A stretch of DNA of 64,000 nt, from NCBI GenBank assembly GCA_024743405.1, contig JANSWP010000031.1, positions 1 to 64,000 on the forward strand, written 5' to 3'. Of this stretch, positions 37,769-45,656 are shown in pieces (positions within the stretch are counted from its first letter, which is position 1; each line of letters begins with the position of its first letter). The notes under the pieces were generated by a model. It saw nothing but the letters and a program-made list of their open reading frames with translations, ran no database searches and was not told where the DNA came from. The DNA comes from Bacteroidota bacterium. GTDB taxonomy: Bacteria > Bacteroidota > Bacteroidia > Chitinophagales > Saprospiraceae. Both the position numbers and the translations under genes were made by a program.

Positions 37769-38524
37769 ATGACTCAAAACCTCACTCAAATAAAATTGGA
37801 CAGACAAGATTCTGTCGCTTGGATAACCCTCAATAGACCTGATAAAATGAATGCGCTAACAGAAGTCATGCTTAAAGAATGGCGCACCGTTTTGGAAGAT
37901 TTACAAAAAGACGAAACTTGTCGCGTTATTGTTGTGACCGGTGAAGGTCGAGCATGGTCGGCAGGAGTTGATTTAGCCGTTTTTCAACGAATAAAAATTG
38001 AACCTGGTTTTGAGTCTTGGGAAGATGGGCAAGAAATCATGCATATTTTGGAGCATTGTCCGCAGGTGACTATCGCAATGCTAAATGGTTATTGCTTCAC
38101 AGGTGCTATGGAAATCATGATGGCATTTGACTTGATAGTCGCAGCGGAAGAAGCCAAAATTGGAGATACACATACCAAATGGGGGATCCCTCCCAAATGG
38201 GGTATGACACAAAGACTCCAAGCTCAAGTTGGTCTTCGGAAAGCAAAGGAATTGTCTTTTACCGCCAAAGCTATTTCGGGTACTGAGGCGGCTCGAATTG
38301 GGTTAATTAATAAAGCAGTTCCGTTGGAAGGGTTGAAAGAAACGACCGATACTTTGATTGCACAGATCCTAGAAAACAGTGCACAAACCATCGCTGCTGT
38401 TAAGACTTTATATCAATATGGAAGCACACACACGTTGAGAGAAGGGATGATTTATGAACGCGATTATAAAATGGAATTGACGGATAAAGTCGATGCATTG
38501 AAGGATTTTAAAAATCGAATTTAA
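37769..38524 (+). CDS. Enoyl-CoA hydratase/isomerase (crotonase) family protein
   Basis: A 251-residue crotonase. The fold signatures are ITLNRPDKMNALTEVML at about 17-33, the oxyanion-hole segment GRAWSAGVDL, GYCFTGAMEIMMAFDLIVA and the FTAKAISGTEAARIGLINKAV helix. Of the two catalytic glutamates in classical hydratases, the first (GCEL position) is kept in GAMEI, but the second (PEI position) reads HTK. It may therefore be a hydratase-like enzyme with altered chemistry rather than a standard beta-oxidation hydratase. It is 123 bp after the carboxyltransferase, same strand. Confidence 0.9.
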   Translation: MTQNLTQIKLDRQDSVAWITLNRPDKMNALTEVMLKEWRTVLEDLQKDETCRVIVVTGEGRAWSAGVDLAVFQRIKIEPGFESWEDGQEIMHILEHCPQVTIAMLNGYCFTGAMEIMMAFDLIVAAEEAKIGDTHTKWGIPPKWGMTQRLQAQVGLRKAKELSFTAKAISGTEAARIGLINKAVPLEGLKETTDTLIAQILENSAQTIAAVKTLYQYGSTHTLREGMIYERDYKMELTDKVDALKDFKNRI

Positions 38525-38596
38525 ATGGTTGAATTATCAAAATTGTTGAATTGTTCTTCGCGCAGGACTTTGATTTTGATTTATGAAAAATAATAA

Positions 38597-39364
38597 ATGA
38601 ATACATTAAATCTAATAAAAAAAGAAGGTTATACAATCGTCCAATTAAAACGAGGAAAAGTAAATGCGATCAATCCTGAAATGGTGAAGGACGTCCGTGA
38701 AACTTTTAAGAATTTGGAAGCCGATGACAGTGTTAAAGGTGTAATTTTAACAGGGACACCTCATTTTTTGTCGGCAGGTTTGGATGTTATTGAATTGTAT
38801 CAATTAGATCGTCCATCCATGCATGAATTTTTCATTGCTTTTGGATCAATGCATATAGAAATGGCTAAGTTTTCGAAGCCATTTGTTTGTGCCATTACTG
38901 GACATTCACCTGCTGGAGGAACCGTATTAGCCATCACCGCCGATTACCGTGTCATGGCAGATAATCCGAAATATGGCATTGGATTAAATGAGGTCGCAGT
39001 GAGCGTACAAATTTCCCAAAACTTAATAGATGGATATTCATTTTGGTTAGGCGAAGGAAAGGCTTCGGAAGCCGTTTTGGATGGAAAATTATTCAGCCCA
39101 CAAGGGGCATTAGATGCGGGTTTAGTCGGAGAAATTTGCCCGCTCGAAGAGGTTATGGAACGAGCGGAAAATAAAATGAAACATTACTTAAAAGCAGATC
39201 CAGATATTTTCAAAAATTCAAAAGCTAAATTGAGAAGGAGATGGTGGGACAAATTGAATACAAATGGTGATGCCGATCTTCATCAATCCGAAGCTGTTTG
39301 GTGGAAGCCTGAAGTTAGAGCTAGGATGAAAGGCTTGATTGACTCTTTAACCAAGAAAAAATAA
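38597..39364 (+). CDS. Enoyl-CoA isomerase-like crotonase family protein
   Basis: A 255-residue crotonase with VQLKRGKVNAINPEMV at the N-terminus, PHFLSAGLDVIEL for the oxyanion hole, GHSPAGGTVLAITADYRV and the YGIGLNEVAV strand. It keeps the second catalytic glutamate (LNEV) and lacks the first (GGTVL). That pattern is known for delta3,delta2-enoyl-CoA isomerases, which use one glutamate. It complements the residue pattern of the preceding crotonase. Operon membership is likely, with a 72-bp gap. Confidence 0.88.
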   Translation: MNTLNLIKKEGYTIVQLKRGKVNAINPEMVKDVRETFKNLEADDSVKGVILTGTPHFLSAGLDVIELYQLDRPSMHEFFIAFGSMHIEMAKFSKPFVCAITGHSPAGGTVLAITADYRVMADNPKYGIGLNEVAVSVQISQNLIDGYSFWLGEGKASEAVLDGKLFSPQGALDAGLVGEICPLEEVMERAENKMKHYLKADPDIFKNSKAKLRRRWWDKLNTNGDADLHQSEAVWWKPEVRARMKGLIDSLTKKK

Positions 39365-39494
39365 TTTTTGAATAGGCAACTCCTAGTGCTTCGTAGGATG
39401 TCAGTTCCGACTAATTAATTATAAGAAGGTCGGATTTGGAAATCCTCCTGAGCAGCTTTTTTTAGTTTTCAAATAATTTAACTGAAATCACCCT

Positions 39495-40565
39495 ATGTCC
39501 AATACATCTTTTTTAGTCCATAAAAACAATCTTTTCGAAACGTCTTTTTCGGAAACAGAAAAGCCTGAATTAGATAAAGGCGAGGCACTATTAAAAATCG
39601 AGAAATACGCATTTACATCCAATAATATCACTTACGCAGTGGTGGGTCACCAAGTTGGATATTGGAATTTTTTCCCAGCAACAGAGCCCAATGGTATAGT
39701 CCCTGTATGGGGGTTTGCAAAAGTGGTTGAATCCAATGAAGACTCTGTAAAAATTGGGGAGAGAGTGTATGGGTATTTTCCAATGAGTACTTATTTGAAA
39801 GTTAAACCTGCCAAACAATCTATTCGTGGTTTTGTCGATAATTCCGAACACCGCCAAGCTTTACCTCCTATTTATAATTACCTCAGTTATGTTCAATCGA
39901 ATATACCAGGTGAGGATTTTATGCCAATTATTCAACCGCTATTTACAACCGGTTTTCTGAGTTATCATTTCTTAAAACAATCCAATTTTTTTGATGCGAA
40001 ACAGGTGATCTTGACTAGTGCTTCTTCGAAAACAGCCTTAGGCTTGGCTTATTTTTTAAATCAAAACCAAGCAGATGATGGTCTTCAAATCATCGGTTTA
40101 ACTTCTCAACGGAATATCGATTTTGTAAAAGGAACTGGGTTCTACGATTCGGTCATTTCCTACGAAGATGTGACAAAAGAACTATCGAAAAGCCCCGCTG
40201 TTATGGTTGATTTTGTTGGCAATGCCGAATTAGCAAAAACAATTGATGGGTATTTGGTTGATGATTTAAAGTTCATTTCTCGGATTGGCTTAACAAATTG
40301 GAAGTCTGGTGACGGATTCAATGATATACCCAAAGCTAAATTCTTTTTTGCCCCTGATTTCATCAAAAAGATTTATGAAAAATGGGGAGTTGGAAAAACT
40401 ACTGAAATGGTTCAAACGGCTTTATCCGATTTTATTAAAATAGCCTCTAATTGGATGAAGATTGAATATATTGAAACAAATGAAAATTTATCAAATTTAT
40501 ATAAGAAGATGCTCAAAGGAGACGTCAATCCGAGTATTGGATATTTGGTAAAATTGAAAGAATAA
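39495..40565 (+). CDS. DUF2855 family protein (MDR-like)
   Basis: A 356-residue protein recognised as DUF2855 by its opening GEALLKIEKYAFTSNNITYA, GYWNFFPATEPNGIVPVWGF, GERVYGYFPM and the later FTTGFLSYHFLKQSNFFDAK. The layout parallels medium-chain dehydrogenases/reductases: an N-terminal catalytic-like domain, then a Rossmann segment near 165-260 (VILTSASSKTALGLAYFL). The usual zinc ligands are absent. It probably acts as an NAD(P)H-dependent oxidoreductase on an unknown, perhaps acyl-derived, substrate; the role is inference from neighbours. Only 20 bp separate it from the next gene. Confidence 0.82.
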   Translation: MSNTSFLVHKNNLFETSFSETEKPELDKGEALLKIEKYAFTSNNITYAVVGHQVGYWNFFPATEPNGIVPVWGFAKVVESNEDSVKIGERVYGYFPMSTYLKVKPAKQSIRGFVDNSEHRQALPPIYNYLSYVQSNIPGEDFMPIIQPLFTTGFLSYHFLKQSNFFDAKQVILTSASSKTALGLAYFLNQNQADDGLQIIGLTSQRNIDFVKGTGFYDSVISYEDVTKELSKSPAVMVDFVGNAELAKTIDGYLVDDLKFISRIGLTNWKSGDGFNDIPKAKFFFAPDFIKKIYEKWGVGKTTEMVQTALSDFIKIASNWMKIEYIETNENLSNLYKKMLKGDVNPSIGYLVKLKE

Positions 40566-40585
40566 ATACTAAAAAACACAAATAA

Positions 40586-41563
40586 ATGAGCGAAAAAGCA
40601 CCTTTTATAAAAGACTTATCATTGCCTGCAGTAGCAGCGCCAATGTTTTTAATTTCTGGCCCCAAACTCGTTGTTGAGTGTTGTAAAAATGGCATTGTCG
40701 GAACCTTTCCTGCTTTAAACCAAAGAACCACTGAAGGTTTTGAACAATGGTTAGTTGAAATAAAACATGATCTTGATCAATTTGAAAAGGAAACTGGAAA
40801 AAAAGCAGCTCCCTTTGGCGTCAATTTGATTGTCCACCACACAAACCCTCGATTGGAAGCAGACTTGGCAATGTGTGTCAAACATAAAGTCCCATTAATA
40901 ATTACCTCTTTGGGCGCTGTTTCCACAGTGGTTGATGCGATTCACAGCTATGGCGGACTTGTTTTTCACGATGTTATTATGAGACGCCATGCTATCAAAG
41001 CGGCAGCAGCAGGAGTAGATGGATTAATATTAGTTGCTGCAGGGGCGGGTGGTCATGCAGGGACTATCAATCCAATGTCTTTAGTCGCAGATATCAAGAG
41101 TTTCTTTGACAAAACTATCTTGCTTTCAGGCTGCATCAGCAATGGTCGAGATATTGCCTCTGCGATGCAAATGGGTGCAGACCTAGCTTATTTAGGTACC
41201 CGTTTTATTAACACGACCGAAAGTCGCGCAGATGAGGGGTATCGAAATATGATCATCGAAAGTAGTGCTAGTGATATTGTGTATACAGCTGCAGTTTCAG
41301 GTGTTTCGGCTAATTTCCTAGGCAAAAGTTTGGAAGCGATGGGTATCACCAAAGAGATGTGGAGCCTAAAAGCAAAAGTAGATTTTGGAAGTGAGCTAGA
41401 TGCTGCAAAAGCCGAAGCAAAGGCGTGGAAAACTATCTGGTCAGCGGGACAGGGCGTAACTTCGATTTCTGACGTTCTGCCAACGGCTGAATTGGTTTCA
41501 AGAATGAAAAAGGAGTTTCGAGAAGCGATTGAACAGCAATATAAACTGTTGGACTTGTATTAA
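40586..41563 (+). CDS. Nitronate monooxygenase / 2-nitropropane dioxygenase-like FMN enzyme
   Basis: A 325-residue TIM-barrel flavoprotein. FMN and substrate motifs are PAVAAPMFLISGPKLV at the start, GVNLIVHHTNPR, DGLILVAAGAGGHAG (with the catalytic-type His) and the phosphate-binding GRDIASAMQMGADLAYLGTRF. Family members oxidise alkyl nitronates, or act as NAD(P)H:quinone reductases or as enoyl reductases (FabK type). The acyl-CoA neighbours make an acyl substrate plausible. It ends the five-gene run, and its stop codon is immediately followed by a palindromic element. Confidence 0.9.
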   Translation: MSEKAPFIKDLSLPAVAAPMFLISGPKLVVECCKNGIVGTFPALNQRTTEGFEQWLVEIKHDLDQFEKETGKKAAPFGVNLIVHHTNPRLEADLAMCVKHKVPLIITSLGAVSTVVDAIHSYGGLVFHDVIMRRHAIKAAAAGVDGLILVAAGAGGHAGTINPMSLVADIKSFFDKTILLSGCISNGRDIASAMQMGADLAYLGTRFINTTESRADEGYRNMIIESSASDIVYTAAVSGVSANFLGKSLEAMGITKEMWSLKAKVDFGSELDAAKAEAKAWKTIWSAGQGVTSISDVLPTAELVSRMKKEFREAIEQQYKLLDLY

Positions 41564-41722
41564 GGGAGTTGGTAACAACTAACCTACCCATTTTACTTGT
41601 TCTTTTTCCTTCCTGCTGCATTAGAAATACTCGCTGATGCGCTACATCGCCTGCGTTTTTTGCCTTGCAAGAAGAAAAAATACCTTTGCAAAATTTGGGT
41701 ACCTTATTTATTACCAACTCCC
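41564..41722. repeat. Core-family palindromic element abutting a stop codon
   Basis: A 159-bp element with perfect 12-bp ends GGGAGTTGGTAA / TTACCAACTCCC and further pairing arms TTCTTTTTCCTTC / GAAGAAAAAA. The core matches the copies at 6954 and 28363 (GCATTAGAAATACTCGCTGA, CTGCGTTTTTTGCCTTG, GCAAAATTTGGGTACCTTAT). Its first base directly follows the TAA of the flavoprotein gene. Confidence 0.8.
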
Positions 41723-41753
41723 TAAACATAGTAGCGTCTAAACAACCAATAAC

Positions 41754-42341
41754 ATGATGAGAGGCTATGACTTACAAGCTCTTTTTCATTTTGTTCAACG
41801 TCCTGGAATGTATATTGGAGTTATCAGCGAAAAAGGATTGGATAATTTCTTAATCGCCTACGAACTGGGATCCAAACATGAGTGTACTTTTAGGACTAAG
41901 TTGAGTAATCAAATCCGACACGAGTATGGTATTCCAATGCCATCAGAAGGATTAATTGCTCAAATCAAAAAAGTGGTGGAAAACACTGAACAGGAGTGGT
42001 TAGATCTATTTAAAGAAGAAAGTCTAAAACTTTTACAAGTCGAATCAGATAAAGACGGTAAAACAAGGTTTGCTTCAATGATTAGGAAAAATTGTAATGA
42101 TTTCCTTCAAGAGATACCAACTAGCATTAATCATGTTTGGATGATTAATTGGTATCAAATATATCGTCAAACAAAGGAGTGGAACGGGAAAAACCTAAGT
42201 AAAGAAGAATTAAAATTGATAAATGAGATAAAAATTGATTTTGAGGAATTGTTAAAAAAGGTACAAGGAGATCACTACAAATTAGATGCTTCAATGATAG
42301 CAAAACTGGAATCCTTAAAAACATTGACTAGAGAGAACTAA
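41754..42341 (+). CDS. Uncharacterised protein with RPGMYIG motif
   Basis: A 195-residue soluble, charged, mostly helical protein. The N-terminus FVQRPGMYIGVISEKGLDNF followed by LIAYELG resembles a widespread uncharacterised group that begins with RPxMYxG...LxxFLxGY, sometimes found near toxin or immunity genes; I know no function. The C-terminal half (110-190) is helical with KELSKEELKLINEIKIDFEE-like charge patterning. It stands alone, bounded by the palindromic element upstream and a 200-bp gap with no recognised content downstream. Nothing in context fixes a role. Confidence 0.7.
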   Translation: MMRGYDLQALFHFVQRPGMYIGVISEKGLDNFLIAYELGSKHECTFRTKLSNQIRHEYGIPMPSEGLIAQIKKVVENTEQEWLDLFKEESLKLLQVESDKDGKTRFASMIRKNCNDFLQEIPTSINHVWMINWYQIYRQTKEWNGKNLSKEELKLINEIKIDFEELLKKVQGDHYKLDASMIAKLESLKTLTREN

Positions 42342-42543
42342 ACGATATATACTTTCGACCTTTCTCCACTTCTATATTTGCCAAACATCATTTTAAGGCT
42401 TAGGAAAATAATAGCCTATCCCCTTAATAAAGGTTGTCAAGAACTTATGACTACCTAATTACGAAATTCTATTGATCAAAATCACCACTCTAACTGTTCA
42501 ATTATTGTAATTTTGACCAAATTTTAAAATCAATTAATTATAA

Positions 42544-44007
42544 ATGACAACATCAATAAAATCACTCAAGCCTCAAGGTCTCTGGAAAAATTTTGCAGAT
42601 TTAAATGCAGTACCTAGAGCTTCCAAAAAAGAAGAACAGGTTATTGAATTCGCGAAAAATTTCGGCGAAAGCTTAGGGTTGGATACAAGCGTAGATTCAA
42701 TCGGCAATGTCGTAATCAAAAAACCAGCCACTAAAGGCATGGAGGATTGCCAAACTGTAGTTATGCAATCGCATTTGGATATGGTTCATCAAAAAAATGC
42801 AGATACTAATTTTAATTTTGCCACCGAGGGTATTAAAATGATGATTGATGGTGATTGGGTAAAAGCAGATGGTACAACTTTAGGTGCAGATAATGGAATC
42901 GGTGTCGCCACCATTATGGCTTTGTTAGAGTCAAATGACATTCCTCATCCCGCAATTGAAGCTTTATTTACGATAGATGAAGAAACTGGAATGACTGGAG
43001 CAAAAGAATTGGATGGTAGTTTATTGAGTGGTCAAATTTTACTCAATCTAGATACCGAAGAAGACAATGAGTTATGTATTGGTTGTGCTGGCGGAGTCGA
43101 TACAAACACCTTTCAAAGATATAAGGAGAAAAAACCTAAGAAAGATGGAATAGCTCTGAAAATAGGCGTCACTGGTCTTAAAGGAGGGCATTCAGGTATG
43201 GAAATACACATCGGTCGAGGCAATGCTAATAAGCTAATGAATCGTCTTTTGTACAAAACAACTGATGCCCATGGGATGCGCATTACCGAATTGGATGGAG
43301 GAAGTCTACGAAATGCGATTCCAAGAGAATCTTTTGCCACTATCGTTGTCCCTAAAAGCAAAAAAGATGCTTTTCAAAAAGAATTTAACCGAAGAAGAGC
43401 AGATATTTTGAGAGAATTCAAAAGTAACGAACCCGATTTATTGATTACGATTGAAGATACTTCTATGCCAAAATCGGTAATGGGAGCAAAAAAACAGCGC
43501 CAAGTCCTAAATGCTATTTATGCAGTTCCAAATGGTGTTTTCCGAATGAGCCCAGATATTCCTGACTTAGTAGAAACATCGTCAAGTTTTGCGCGCGTTT
43601 CGATTAAGGAAGGAGAAATCGTCACTCAAAGTTTGCAAAGAAGTTCTATTGAATCTGGAAAAGAAGACATTGCAAATGCAATTCGAGCCACATTTGAATC
43701 CATTGGTGCAACGGTAAAAAATGGCAATCCCTACCCAGGGTGGGCGCCCAATGCGAATTCTCCAATTTTGAAAACAATGGAGAATCTTTACCGTGAAATG
43801 TTCAAAGAGGAACCTCATGTCGCAGCTTGTCATGCTGGGTTAGAATGTGGTATTATCGGTACTCGAAAATCAGGCTTGGATATGATTTCTTTTGGTCCAA
43901 CTATTAAAGGAGCACACTCCCCTGATGAGCGAGTTTCTATCTCTTCGGTTCAAAAGTTCTGGGAATTTTTACTAGCAACTTTGGAAGAAACACCAAAGAA
44001 GAATTAA
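42544..44007 (+). CDS. pepD: Aminoacyl-histidine dipeptidase (M20 family, PepD/carnosinase type)
   Basis: A cytosolic zinc dipeptidase of 487 residues. First metal motif: MQSHLDMVHQ (His and Asp ligands), then GADNGIGVATIMAL. The catalytic base and ligand pair is DEETGMTGAKEL, followed by NLDTEEDNELCIGCAGG. A dimerisation or lid domain lies at about 205-390. The C-terminal ligand region is CHAGLECGIIG and SFGPTIKGAHSPDERV. It hydrolyses Xaa-His dipeptides and other unblocked dipeptides. It is a single gene, followed by an 18-copy TAAG repeat and a multi-stem structure. Confidence 0.95.
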   Translation: MTTSIKSLKPQGLWKNFADLNAVPRASKKEEQVIEFAKNFGESLGLDTSVDSIGNVVIKKPATKGMEDCQTVVMQSHLDMVHQKNADTNFNFATEGIKMMIDGDWVKADGTTLGADNGIGVATIMALLESNDIPHPAIEALFTIDEETGMTGAKELDGSLLSGQILLNLDTEEDNELCIGCAGGVDTNTFQRYKEKKPKKDGIALKIGVTGLKGGHSGMEIHIGRGNANKLMNRLLYKTTDAHGMRITELDGGSLRNAIPRESFATIVVPKSKKDAFQKEFNRRRADILREFKSNEPDLLITIEDTSMPKSVMGAKKQRQVLNAIYAVPNGVFRMSPDIPDLVETSSSFARVSIKEGEIVTQSLQRSSIESGKEDIANAIRATFESIGATVKNGNPYPGWAPNANSPILKTMENLYREMFKEEPHVAACHAGLECGIIGTRKSGLDMISFGPTIKGAHSPDERVSISSVQKFWEFLLATLEETPKKN

Positions 44008-44048
44008 AATCAATCTTGAGGTTATTAAGTAGATTAAAATCTGCTTAA

Positions 44049-44121
<73 letters not shown>

Positions 44122-44150
44122 GCTTGGACAGAATTAAGTTGCACTTAAAC

Positions 44151-44312
44151 ACTGCAACATCGCGCCAAAGGCGCCCGTTGCAGTAGAGGAGGCTTGGAGG
44201 GTATCCCAATTTAAAAAGCTGACTTTCAGCTTTTTAAATTGGGATACCCTCCAAAACCATCATTTACTGGAGCGAGCCGCTTTGTGGCACTGCTCCAGTA
44301 ACCTCTTCTACT
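44151..44312. repeat. Multi-branched structured element with perfect 29-bp stem
   Basis: Three hairpins enclosed by an outer stem. Hairpin 1: 44151-44184 (ACTGCAAC / GTTGCAGT with inner GCGCC-AAA-GGCGC). Hairpin 2: 44194-44222 perfectly complementary to 44226-44254, with a three-base loop. Hairpin 3: 44264-44301 (TTACTGGAGC / GCTCCAGTAA). Outer stem: AGTAGAGGAGG (44182-44192) with CCTCTTCTACT (44302-44312), one G-T pair. It has no coding potential and could be a mobile repeat, a structured RNA or a very strong terminator. Confidence 0.8.
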
Positions 44313-44357
44313 CTTTCAAAACCAGACTACCCTATCACTTGTTTTTAAATTAAAAAC

Positions 44358-44855
44358 ATGATTACAACCAAAGCAAATCCACAGATTATTGACGTTTTAA
44401 AAACGGTAACCGACCCGGAAGTCCCTGTCCTAACGGTTATTGACTTAGGAGTAGTTCGAGAAGTATTAGAACTAGAGGATGGAACAGTAGAAGTCATTAT
44501 CACTCCGACTTATTCAGGATGTCCAGCGATGAATACCATAGAAATTAATATTAAAGCTGCCCTACAAGAAGCTGGTTATCAAAAAATCAAGGTAACGACT
44601 ATCTTAAGCCCAGCCTGGACAACAGCTTGGCTATCAGAGGAAGGGAAGAAAAAATTAAAAGCTTATGGCATTGCTCCTCCTGTAGAAGGATCAATGGATA
44701 AAAATGCTCTTTTTCAAGAGGACAAAAAGGTCGAATGCCCACAATGTAATTCAATGAATACAAAGATGGTCAGTCAATTTGGATCAACGGCTTGTAAATC
44801 CTTATATAAATGCAATGACTGTCTAGAGCCTTTCGATTATTTTAAATGTCACTAA
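44358..44855 (+). CDS. paaD: Phenylacetyl-CoA epoxidase-type PaaD protein (MIP18/DUF59 plus zinc ribbon)
   Basis: A 165-residue protein. The N-terminal MIP18-like domain (residues about 8-100) has TDPEVPVLTVIDLGVVREV and TYSGCPAMNTIE, typical of PaaD. The C-terminal zinc-binding tail starts CPQCNS and ends CNDCLEPFDYFKCH, which separates PaaD from general SufT proteins. PaaD is needed for a working PaaABCE phenylacetyl-CoA epoxidase, probably in metal-centre assembly. None of paaA, B, C or E is in this window, so it is either a detached pathway gene or serves another di-iron enzyme. A MITE-like element begins at the last base of its stop codon. Confidence 0.88.
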   Translation: MITTKANPQIIDVLKTVTDPEVPVLTVIDLGVVREVLELEDGTVEVIITPTYSGCPAMNTIEINIKAALQEAGYQKIKVTTILSPAWTTAWLSEEGKKKLKAYGIAPPVEGSMDKNALFQEDKKVECPQCNSMNTKMVSQFGSTACKSLYKCNDCLEPFDYFKCH

Positions 44856-45009
44856 GAGTATGTCTAAATTTTTACTTCCTAAAAACCAACACTTTATGAA
44901 CCTGCCTTCAAATTTTTGCGGTCATTTGCCTCGGCAAACTCCCTTAATAATTTATCGCCAGAACCATAAATCATTGATTCTCAGTTTGTGAATTTTTTAG
45001 ACATACTCT
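44855..45009. repeat. 155-bp MITE-like element, AGAGTATG ends, copy 3
   Basis: Perfect 14-bp inverted ends AGAGTATGTCTAAA plus partial pairing of the arms (AACACTTTATGAACC region with its counterpart around 44960-44975). It shares ends with the 161-bp elements at 19.0 and 35.9 kb but not their interior. It sits between convergent paaD and DUF523 genes, starts at the last base of the paaD stop codon, and ends seven bases before the other gene's stop. Confidence 0.8.
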
Positions 45010-45015
45010 AAATAA

Positions 45016-45639
45016 TCAGTCAAACTGAAAATACGCCCGATACCAATCAATCTCATGATGGTCTTTTGCGTCCTTATCCAATTGATGATTAGCATCTAGT
45101 TTGGAATATAAAATCTCCAAAGAAGCATAATCCCGTTGACTGATAACTTTGAACCCATTTCGAGTCAATTGTTCTGCACAGACGCCCATTCCAATTTGGT
45201 ATTTAGGATTTTCATCAAAACGGTTTCCATCATATATCACTTGACTTCCACAAGCTGCACTAATATCCATCATAATGCATAATTCGACCTCATTTTCTTG
45301 TGCCACCTGAAGCATTTTTTCTGAGGCATTGATAATTCCCTCCGTCCAATCTTCACCAGACGCTGATAGTAATTTGGCATTCCCATCTAAAACATCTGCT
45401 CCTGTACCGCCATGGATATCACACATCTCTCTAGGACTTCCAAAAGAAAACTCCTCTGGACAAAACGTAATTAATTTCAAATTTTCCCGATTTAATAATT
45501 TTAAAACGCTCGGGTATTTACCATTAGCAGTTCCATCATAACCACACATTATTCCGGTCAGACAGGCACTTACCAAAACTTTGAGTGGGTGCTCTTTATT
45601 CGGTTTTCTAAGATTTTGTAGATAAACTTTATCTGTCAT
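45016..45639 (-). CDS. DUF523 family protein
   Basis: A 207-residue cytosolic protein recognised as DUF523 by VLVSACLTGIMCGYDGTANG near the N-terminus, then FCPEEFSFGSPREMCDIHGG and CIMMDISAACGSQVIYDG. The three conserved cysteine clusters suggest metal or Fe-S binding, but the biochemical role of the family is unknown. The start is 45639. It lies 17 bp downstream of the serine hydrolase stop on the same strand, so the two may be co-transcribed. Confidence 0.85.
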   Translation of the reverse strand: MTDKVYLQNLRKPNKEHPLKVLVSACLTGIMCGYDGTANGKYPSVLKLLNRENLKLITFCPEEFSFGSPREMCDIHGGTGADVLDGNAKLLSASGEDWTEGIINASEKMLQVAQENEVELCIMMDISAACGSQVIYDGNRFDENPKYQIGMGVCAEQLTRNGFKVISQRDYASLEILYSKLDANHQLDKDAKDHHEIDWYRAYFQFD

Positions 45640-45656
45640 TTGCCTTGTTTTTAAAA

